From contig OMSW01000314.1 of the NCBI GenBank assembly GCA_900290295.1, positions 1 through 32,550 on the forward strand: a DNA stretch of 32,550 bases. The letters run 5' to 3'. This DNA comes from Burkholderiales bacterium (lineage in GTDB: Bacteria; Pseudomonadota; Gammaproteobacteria; Burkholderiales; Burkholderiaceae_F). Every line of letters begins with the position of its first letter. Within the stretch, counting starts at the first letter, position 1. A program made the translations under genes and the position numbers. The notes under the pieces were generated by a model. It was not told the origin of the DNA. It searched no databases and saw only the letters and a list, made by a program, of their open reading frames with translations. Positions 20,151 to 27,660 of this stretch are shown here, piece by piece.

Positions 20151-21106
20151 ACCGCCGACGGCTTGCCGTGATCGGCGCGCTGAGCGCAGCCACGCTGATC
20201 CTGCTATTCCTTGCCATCGCCTGGCGTCAGCCCGGACCTGTCGTGCACCCGGGCGATCGCGTGGCCGCCGACCAGCTGCTGGCCGAAATCGAGAGCGACA
20301 TCCCGTCGGCAACGGTTCGCCAGCGCCGTGCCGAGCTGCGCGGCGCTGGTGAACACTTGCATCTGACCCGCGAAGGAGTGCGCCTGGAAGAGCAGGCGGC
20401 GCTTGCCGCGGAGGCGGAGGCTGCGCGGCACGAGGCCGAGTTGGCGCGCGACAACTCGCAACGCCAGCACCAGTTGCTGGCGCAGGGCTTCGTCGCGGAT
20501 CAGGCGGCGATCGAAGCCGATGACCGGCTGGCAGCCGCAGAAGCGCGCGCGCGGGAGGCCGCGATGCGCGCGCAGGCCGCGGCAACCGGCGGGCGTGCAG
20601 CCGAGGTGCAGGCGGCCAAGGAAGAAGTGACCTCGGCCGGCGCGGCGCTCAGCCAGGGGGAGGTTCTGCTGTCGCGAACCCGCATCCTTGCGCCGATTGC
20701 CGGTGTCGTCATGGCGCGTAACGTCAATCCCGGCGACATCATCGGCACGAATATCACGTCGCCAACCCTGTTTCGCATCGTCGACCCGGCGCGTATCGAA
20801 GTGCGAATCGAGGTCGAAGAGCTTTTGGCGCCTCGGATCGAACTCGGTCTGCCGGTGCAATTCGTCCTGCCAGGGACCGGGACCGTGGTTGGGCGCGGCA
20901 AGATCACCCGCATTGCGCCGCAGGTCGAGAAGCGCACGATCGGCGCCGACGACGCACGCATCCGCGCCGACAGCATGGTTCGCCCCGCCTGGAGCGAGTT
21001 CACGCGCGAACCGGGCGCCGAGACCTTGCCCGTCAACTATCGGCTCGAGGCCTGGGTTCAGGTGCGCGATCGCGGCGCCCTGGGATCGGCTCCGATGGAT
21101 CGATAA
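20147..21106 (+). CDS. HlyD-family periplasmic adaptor (membrane fusion protein, DevB-like), apparently short at the N-terminus
   Basis: N-terminal TM, half lipoyl motif VVHPGDRVAADQLLAEIES, coiled-coil hairpin, second lipoyl half RTRILAPIAGVVMARNVNPGDIIG, beta-barrel EVEELLAPRIELGLPVQ; ATGA overlap with the ATPase gene. Confidence 0.85.
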   Translation: MNRRRLAVIGALSAATLILLFLAIAWRQPGPVVHPGDRVAADQLLAEIESDIPSATVRQRRAELRGAGEHLHLTREGVRLEEQAALAAEAEAARHEAELARDNSQRQHQLLAQGFVADQAAIEADDRLAAAEARAREAAMRAQAAATGGRAAEVQAAKEEVTSAGAALSQGEVLLSRTRILAPIAGVVMARNVNPGDIIGTNITSPTLFRIVDPARIEVRIEVEELLAPRIELGLPVQFVLPGTGTVVGRGKITRIAPQVEKRTIGADDARIRADSMVRPAWSEFTREPGAETLPVNYRLEAWVQVRDRGALGSAPMDR

Positions 21107-21123
21107 AGCGTCCGATCCGCCTG

Positions 21124-24100
21124 TTAGACCTCGGCGGCCACTTGCCCGCCCGACCACTGCGTGCGCAACTGCAGCAGATGCGGCCGCACGCGGGTAGCGC
21201 TTTCTAGCTTCACGTGCCCGAAGCCGCGGATCTCCTCCGGGAAGCTCGCCATGCGAACGGCGAGTCCGAGATTCTCCCGGCCAAGACGAGGCAGGATCTC
21301 CTCGACCATCTGTTCGTAGTCCTGCACCAGCGCGCGTTCCAGTCGACGCTCCTGGGTGTGGGTAAAGGGATCGAAGAGGCTGCCGCGCAGAAACCGCAAT
21401 CGCGCCAGAACCATGAACACGCCCCCGAGCCAGGGGCCGAAGCGGATCTTGCGCGCGTGTCCGGTCACGGGATCGCGCGGCGCCAGCAGCGGCGGTGCAA
21501 GGCTGTAGAAGAGACGGTACTTGCCCGTATAGGCCGCGGCGATGCGGGCGCGAAACTTCGGGTCGCGGTGCAGCCGCGCAACCTCGTACTCGTCCTTTAC
21601 CGCAAGCAGCTTGAAGTAGTTGCGCGCGACCGCTACGGCCAGGTCCGTTCCCTGTCCGACGCGCTCCTTCTCGGCCGCGGCCACGCGTTCGACCATGCGC
21701 AAATAGCGCTGGGCCAGGCGCCCGCTCTGGTAGCCAACTAGGAAATCCGCCCGCAGCGCAACGATCTGTTCGAGCGTCGTCGCCTGGGGGCCCGCCTTGG
21801 CTGCGCCATCCTGCGCCGCGGCGGCCGCCCGCAACACCGCTGGCAAGTCATGTGCCGCCGCCCGGCCCCATTCGAAGGCGCGCTTGTTTGCGTCGATCGC
21901 GACGCCGTTGAGTTCGATGGCCCGCAGCAAGCTTTCATAGCGCAGCGGTATCCAGCCTCTTTGCCACGCGGCGCCGAGCATCAGCGGGTTGGAATAAATT
22001 GCGTCGCCGAGCAGGTCCGTCGCCAGTGCTTGTGCGTCGAGCACGGCGCAGTCGGCGTCATCGGCAAGCGCCTCGCGCACTTGCCGGGCTAGGCTGGCGG
22101 CAGGGAAGCGCCAGTCGCGATTGCGCACGAACTCGGCCGTCGGCGATTGGGAACTGTTCAGAAGTGCGCGCGTTCGGCCTTGCTGGAATTTGCCGAGCAC
22201 CTCGGCACCGGTACTGACGATCAAATCGCAACCCAGCAGCAGGTCGGCCTCCCCCATCGCGATTCGGGTGGCGAACAGCTGCTCCGGCGCAGCGGCGATC
22301 TGTATGTGCGAATGAACCGCCCCTCCCTTTTGCGCCAGCCCCGCCACGTCCAAAACGGAAATCCCGCGCCCCTCGATGTGCGCCGCCATGCCCAGGAGCT
22401 GGCCGATGGTCACCACGCCGGTGCCGCCGACACCGGCGACGATGATCCCGTAGGTCCTGCCTGCGCTCGGCTCGACCGGGACCGGCCACGGCACTTCGGG
22501 AGCCCGGACCTGGCTCATTGACGGCGGGCGCGGCTGCCCGCCCTCGATCGTCACGAAGCTTGGGCAAAAGCCGTTTACGCAAGAAAAGTCCTTATTGCAG
22601 CTCGACTGGTTGATGCGACGCTTGCGTCCAAACTCGGTCTCGACCGGTTCCACCGACAGGCAGTTGGATACCGTGCTGCAGTCGCCGCAGCCTTCGCAGA
22701 TCAGTTCGTTGATCATCACGTGCCGCCGCGGGTCCTCGATCGTGCCGCGCTTGCGCCGGCGGCGCAATTCGGCCGCGCAGGTCTGATCAAATATCAGCGC
22801 CGACACCCCGTTGTATTCGCGCAATTCGATTTGCACGGCATCGAAGCGCTCGCGGGGCTCCACCCGCACCCCGGGAGCGAAGTCGTCGCCCGGCCGATAT
22901 CGCTTGGTGTCCTGCGTGACCACGACGATGCGCTGCACCCCTTCGGCTGCCAGTTGCCGCGTGATCTGCGGCACCGTGAGCGTCCCGTCCAGTGGTTGCC
23001 CGCCGGTCATTGCCACCGCATCGTTGAACAGGATCTTGTAGGTGATGGCAACCTGCGCGGCAACGGCCGCCCGCACGGCAAGGATTCCCGAATGAAAATA
23101 AGTGCCGTCGCCCAGGTTGGCGAAGATGTGCCGCTCGCTCGTAAAGGGCGACTGTCCGATCCACGGCACGCCTTCGCCGCCCATCTGGCTGAAGGTCGAG
23201 GTGTTGCGATCCATCCAGGTGACCATGTAATGGCACCCGATGCCGGCGACGGCGCGCGATCCTTCCGGCACCTTGGTCGAGGTGTTGTGCGGACAGCCCG
23301 AACAGTAATACGGGACGCGCTCGGCAATCGCCCGCGGGACCGCCAGTGCCCGCTCCTTGGCCTCGATGACGGCGATGCGGGCATCGAGGCGCGCGCGAAT
23401 GTCCTGGGGCAGTTCGAGCTTGCCGATGCGTGCTGCGATCGCCTTGGCGACTATGGCCGGTGAAAACTCGTAATGCGCGGGAAGAATCCAGTTTCCTTGT
23501 GGTACCGCCCACTCTCCCCCGTCCTTCTCGTCGAATTTGCCGATGACGCGCGGGATCTTCTTGCCGCTGCCCAGCCACTGGAAAAGTTCCTCCTTCAACT
23601 GGTACTCGATTACCTGCCGTTTTTCCTCGATCACCAGGATTTCCGTCAAGCCCTCGGCAAACTCGCCAATCGTGCGCGCCTCCAGCGGCCAGACCATGCC
23701 GCACTTGAACAGGCGGACGCCGATCTGGCGGCAGGCGCCTTCGTCCAGCCCGAGGTCGACGAGCGCCTGGCGCGTGTCGAGGTAGGCCTTGCCGCTTGCG
23801 ACAATGCCAAAGCGCGCGTGCGGCGAATCGATGACTGTCGCATTGAGCCGATTGGTCCGGCAGTACGCCAGGGCGGCATAGAGCTTGTAATCCAGCAGTC
23901 GCGCCTCCATCTCCAGCGGGCTATCGGGCCAGCGGATATTGAGGCCGCCGGCGGGCATGCGGAAATCCTCGGGCAGCCGTATGTCGACGCGGTCCGGGTC
24001 GACGTCCACCGAGGATGTCGCCTCGACCACTTCGGTGACACACTTAAAGCCGACCCATACCCCGGCGTAGCGGCTCATCGCATAGGCATGCAGGCCCAGA

Positions 24101-24672
24101 TCAAGGTATTCCTGCACCGAGGCCGGGAACAGCACCGGGATCATGCAGGCCTTGAGCAGATGATCCGACTGATGCGGCAAGGTCGAGCTCTTTGCGCCGT
24201 GATCATCGCCGCAGGCCACGATCACGCCGCCACGCGGGCTTGTTCCCGCGGCGTTGGCATGCTTGAAGACATCGCCGCAGCGATCAGCCCCCGGGCCCTT
24301 GCCGTACCACATGCCGAAGACTCCGTCGTAGCGCGCGCCGGCGAACATGTTCACTTGCTGCGTACCCCAGACCGAGGTTGCGGCAAGGTCCTCGTTGACC
24401 CCGGGCCGAAAGTGAATGTGGCTGCGTTCGAGGTGGAGCTTGGCCTTCCATGCCGTTTGATCAACCGCTCCGAGCGGCGATCCGCGGTAACCGGTGAGAA
24501 AACCCGCCGTATTGAGGCCGGCAAGGGCATCGCGCCGGCGCTGCAGCATCAGCAGTCGCACGAGCGCTTGCGTGCCGTTGAGGTAAACGCGGCCGCGATC
24601 GGCCGTCCACTTGTCTTCGAGGGAGACGCTCGCCAGGGCGTGGCGTATCGCGTCGGGAAGAGGAGCGTTCAT
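21124..24672 (-). CDS. Indolepyruvate:ferredoxin oxidoreductase family protein (fused, single polypeptide)
   Basis: About 1182 aa from MNAPLPDAIRHAL; GFLTGYRGSPLGAVD, TPP domain (YYCSGCPHNTSTKVPEG...GIGCHYM), Cys cluster ICEGCGDCSTVSNC...CNKDFSCVNGFCPSF, C-terminal gamma-type domain GIIVAGVGGTGVVTIGQLLGMAAH. Confidence 0.92.
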   Translation of the reverse strand: MNAPLPDAIRHALASVSLEDKWTADRGRVYLNGTQALVRLLMLQRRRDALAGLNTAGFLTGYRGSPLGAVDQTAWKAKLHLERSHIHFRPGVNEDLAATSVWGTQQVNMFAGARYDGVFGMWYGKGPGADRCGDVFKHANAAGTSPRGGVIVACGDDHGAKSSTLPHQSDHLLKACMIPVLFPASVQEYLDLGLHAYAMSRYAGVWVGFKCVTEVVEATSSVDVDPDRVDIRLPEDFRMPAGGLNIRWPDSPLEMEARLLDYKLYAALAYCRTNRLNATVIDSPHARFGIVASGKAYLDTRQALVDLGLDEGACRQIGVRLFKCGMVWPLEARTIGEFAEGLTEILVIEEKRQVIEYQLKEELFQWLGSGKKIPRVIGKFDEKDGGEWAVPQGNWILPAHYEFSPAIVAKAIAARIGKLELPQDIRARLDARIAVIEAKERALAVPRAIAERVPYYCSGCPHNTSTKVPEGSRAVAGIGCHYMVTWMDRNTSTFSQMGGEGVPWIGQSPFTSERHIFANLGDGTYFHSGILAVRAAVAAQVAITYKILFNDAVAMTGGQPLDGTLTVPQITRQLAAEGVQRIVVVTQDTKRYRPGDDFAPGVRVEPRERFDAVQIELREYNGVSALIFDQTCAAELRRRRKRGTIEDPRRHVMINELICEGCGDCSTVSNCLSVEPVETEFGRKRRINQSSCNKDFSCVNGFCPSFVTIEGGQPRPPSMSQVRAPEVPWPVPVEPSAGRTYGIIVAGVGGTGVVTIGQLLGMAAHIEGRGISVLDVAGLAQKGGAVHSHIQIAAAPEQLFATRIAMGEADLLLGCDLIVSTGAEVLGKFQQGRTRALLNSSQSPTAEFVRNRDWRFPAASLARQVREALADDADCAVLDAQALATDLLGDAIYSNPLMLGAAWQRGWIPLRYESLLRAIELNGVAIDANKRAFEWGRAAAHDLPAVLRAAAAAQDGAAKAGPQATTLEQIVALRADFLVGYQSGRLAQRYLRMVERVAAAEKERVGQGTDLAVAVARNYFKLLAVKDEYEVARLHRDPKFRARIAAAYTGKYRLFYSLAPPLLAPRDPVTGHARKIRFGPWLGGVFMVLARLRFLRGSLFDPFTHTQERRLERALVQDYEQMVEEILPRLGRENLGLAVRMASFPEEIRGFGHVKLESATRVRPHLLQLRTQWSGGQVAAEV

Positions 24673-24925
24673 GCAAGTAGCCTGCACCAAAAATCGTGCT
24701 TTTGGAAGCGCGCCCGGCGGCTGTTTGGCCCCGGTGCGTGTTGCCGTTTCCCATGGCAGCTGCCTTTTGGGCCGCTGCCCGCCGGAGCACGCAGGATACT
24801 CCGCCGGCTGCGCCGCGATGGGCAGCCGCCGCGCTTGCGAAGCGCGCCCGCGGCAAGGGGCCAAGCACGGCGTAACGCGCGATCACGGAGCACGAGCTCG
24901 CGGCCGAGTTCTTCCGGCTTGCCGC

Positions 24926-26170
24926 TCAGCGGGCCAGCTGATTGATCTCGATGATGGGCATCAGTACCGCGAGCACGATCATCATGACGACCAGGCCCAT
25001 AGTGAGAATCAGCGCGGGCTCGAGCAAGGAGGTGAGCAGCATGGCGCGCCGCTCCGCTTCACGCGCGTGCATATCGGCGGCGCGGGCCAGCATCTCGGGC
25101 AGTTTGCCGGTAGCCTCACCGGAGCCGATCAGGTGAAGCAGCACCGGCGGGAAAAGGCGCAAACGGCCCGACCCGGCCTGACCGTCATCCTCCGCGCGCA
25201 ACGCGCGCGCCAGCGAGGCTCCTTCGCGCACCCGATGCGTGGCATCGACCACGCGCGATCGCAGGGCGAGGTTGGTCACGGTTTCGCCGGCCGCCTGCAG
25301 GCCGCGCAGCATCGGCACGCCCGAGCCGACCAAAATTGACAGCGTGCTCGCAAAGCGCGCCGTGTTGAGCGCGCGCGAGAGCATACCCACCACCGGCAAG
25401 CGCAGGATGCGGCGGTGCCACTGCAGCCGCACGCTTTCGATGCGCAGGGCCCGCGAGATGCCAAAGGCCACAGCGCCGCCCGCCAGAATCAATATCCAGC
25501 CGTAACTGCGCAGGAACGCCGACAGCCCGATCATCACCCGCGTGATCAGCGGCAGCGCCTGCTTCGTCTGCGCGAAAACCTGTACGACCTGGGGGATCAC
25601 GTACGTAAGCAGGAAGACGACGACGAGCAGGGAGACCACGGTCAGGATGGCGGGGTACACGAACGCCAGCAGGATCTTTTGTTGCAGCCGGGCGCGCTCT
25701 TCGATGAAATCGGCCAGGCTGCCGAGCACCGAGCCCAGCTTTCCGGACTCCTCGCCGGCTGCGATCAGGGCGCGGTAAATCGCCGGGAACTGGCGTGGGT
25801 GCCGGGCAAGCGCATTGGACAGCGACATGCCGCCGCGCACCTCGGTGCGAATCGAGGCCATCATCTCGCGCACGGCCTGTTTCTCGCTCTGCTCGACGAG
25901 CACGGTAAGGGCATCGGCGATCGGCAGGGCCGCTGCCATCAGACTGGCGAACTGGCGGGTGAGTACCGCCAGCTCGGTCTGCGACAGGCGGCGTCCGCGC
26001 AGGGCTCCGGGGCCGCGGCGCATGGCCTCGGTTTCCACCGGCTCGACCACGAGCGGGACCAGCGCCTGGCTGCGCAGCATCTGGCGTGCCTGGCGGACGC
26101 TATCGGCCTCCAGTACGCCTACCTGATCCCTGCCCAGACTGTCGGCTGCGGAGTATCGAAAGGCGGTCAT
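24926..26170 (-). CDS. gspF: Type II secretion system inner-membrane protein GspF
   Basis: 414 aa; MTAFRYSAADSLGRDQVGVLEADSVRQARQMLR, two T2SSF domains (LAVLTRQFASLMAAALPIADAL, SRALNTARFASTLSILVGSGVPMLRGLQAA). Confidence 0.93.
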   Translation of the reverse strand: MTAFRYSAADSLGRDQVGVLEADSVRQARQMLRSQALVPLVVEPVETEAMRRGPGALRGRRLSQTELAVLTRQFASLMAAALPIADALTVLVEQSEKQAVREMMASIRTEVRGGMSLSNALARHPRQFPAIYRALIAAGEESGKLGSVLGSLADFIEERARLQQKILLAFVYPAILTVVSLLVVVFLLTYVIPQVVQVFAQTKQALPLITRVMIGLSAFLRSYGWILILAGGAVAFGISRALRIESVRLQWHRRILRLPVVGMLSRALNTARFASTLSILVGSGVPMLRGLQAAGETVTNLALRSRVVDATHRVREGASLARALRAEDDGQAGSGRLRLFPPVLLHLIGSGEATGKLPEMLARAADMHAREAERRAMLLTSLLEPALILTMGLVVMMIVLAVLMPIIEINQLAR

Positions 26171-26226
26171 TCTCGTGGCGGCGGTTGCTGCGGCGGCTGG
26201 CGCGGTCGGGGCGCGTCCGCCGGGCG

Positions 26227-27660
26227 TCAGTCGCGCGTGACTCGCAGGATTTCCTCCTGCGAAGTGATTCCGGCGGCGTACCAGCGCATGGCATCGGCAC
26301 GCAATGGAAGCATGCCTGCGGCCTCGGCGGTACGTCGAATCTCCTGGTCATTGGCCGCTGCGTGGATCAGGTCCCGTATCGAATCGTCGACCGGCAGCAG
26401 TTCATAGATGCCGGTGCGCCCGCTGTAGCCGGAATGGCCACATAGCTCGCAGCCGACTGGATGGAACCCGCGTCCGGCCGAATCGGGCTTTTTGCAACGC
26501 GGGCAAAGCTTGCGGATCAGGCGCTGCGCCAAAACGCCAAGCAGGGAAGACGACAGCAGGAACGGTTCGATGCCCATGTCGATGAGGCGGGTGACGGCGG
26601 TCGCGGCGTCGTTGGTGTGCAAGGTGGCCAGAACCAGGTGGCCGGTGAGCGAGGCCTGGACCGCAATCTGGGCGGTTTCCAGATCGCGGATCTCGCCGAT
26701 CATGATGACATCGGGATCCTGGCGCAGTATCGAGCGCAGGGCCCGGGCGAAGTTCATGTCGATCTTCGGGTTGACCTGGGTCTGTCCGACTCCCGGCAGG
26801 TCGTACTCGATCGGGTCCTCCACCGTCATGATGTTGGAGGTCGCGTAATCGAGCCGGCGGATGGCGGCGTACAGCGTCGTCGATTTTCCGGAACCGGTCG
26901 GGCCGGTGACCAGGAGGATCCCGTGCGGCTGGTGAAACAGCTCGTCGAAGATCGCCAGGGTCCGGTCGGACATTCCCAGATTCGTGAGATCGATCCGGGA
27001 AGGATCCTTTTCGAGCAAACGCAGCACGACGCGTTCGCCGTAGCCGGTCGGCAGGGTCGAGACGCGCACGTCGATTGCGCGTCCGCCGACCCGCAGGGTG
27101 ATACGACCATCCTGTGGCAGTCGCTTTTCCGCGATATCCATGGCGGCCATGATCTTGATTCGGGAGACGAGGGCCGCGTGCAACGCCCGCTTGGGACGCA
27201 CAATATCGCGCAAGGTGCCGTCGACCCGGAAGCGCACCAGCGAATACTGCTCAAAGGCTTCCAGATGGATGTCCGAAGCGCCATCCCGCGCGGCGTGGGT
27301 GAGCAGCGCGTTGATCATGCGGATGATCGGCGCGTCGTCCTCGGTCTCGAGCAGATCCTCGATATCCGGCACGTCCTGCATCATGCGCGTGATGTCGATT
27401 TCGCCCTCGATATCACCGACAATTTGCTCCGCCGAATCTTCCGGGCGCGAATAGGTCTGGGCAATCGCCTCGGCAAGCACCTTGGCATCGACGATGCTCG
27501 GTCGCACGCGTCCTGGAAACGCCCGCATCACTTCGTTAAGGGCACCCAGACCGGTGGATTCGGTGATCCAGACCTCGGCCTCCCGATCGCCCTGCGGCTT
27601 GAGCAGGATCGAGTTGTCGCGCGCAAACGCGTACGGCACATATCGTTGCGCCGAGCTCAT
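26227..27660 (-). CDS. gspE: Type II secretion system ATPase GspE
   Basis: 477 aa; Walker A GPTGSGKSTTLYAAI, IMTVEDPIEY, RQDPDVIMIGEIRDLETAQIAVQASLTGHLVLATLHTNDA, tetracysteine CPRCK...CELCG. Confidence 0.95.
   Translation of the reverse strand: MSSAQRYVPYAFARDNSILLKPQGDREAEVWITESTGLGALNEVMRAFPGRVRPSIVDAKVLAEAIAQTYSRPEDSAEQIVGDIEGEIDITRMMQDVPDIEDLLETEDDAPIIRMINALLTHAARDGASDIHLEAFEQYSLVRFRVDGTLRDIVRPKRALHAALVSRIKIMAAMDIAEKRLPQDGRITLRVGGRAIDVRVSTLPTGYGERVVLRLLEKDPSRIDLTNLGMSDRTLAIFDELFHQPHGILLVTGPTGSGKSTTLYAAIRRLDYATSNIMTVEDPIEYDLPGVGQTQVNPKIDMNFARALRSILRQDPDVIMIGEIRDLETAQIAVQASLTGHLVLATLHTNDAATAVTRLIDMGIEPFLLSSSLLGVLAQRLIRKLCPRCKKPDSAGRGFHPVGCELCGHSGYSGRTGIYELLPVDDSIRDLIHAAANDQEIRRTAEAAGMLPLRADAMRWYAAGITSQEEILRVTRD

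Noticed and set aside
24680-24705. CCAAAA...TTTTGG inverted repeat upstream of the oxidoreductase start
   Set aside because: Short AT-only arms with a 7-nt loop; could easily be chance, and it lacks the GC-rich stem of an intrinsic terminator.
23473-24945. 490-aa plus-strand ORF opposite the indolepyruvate oxidoreductase gene
   Set aside because: Antisense to a strongly recognisable CDS; low-complexity translation with no family motifs; typical GC-rich shadow ORF.
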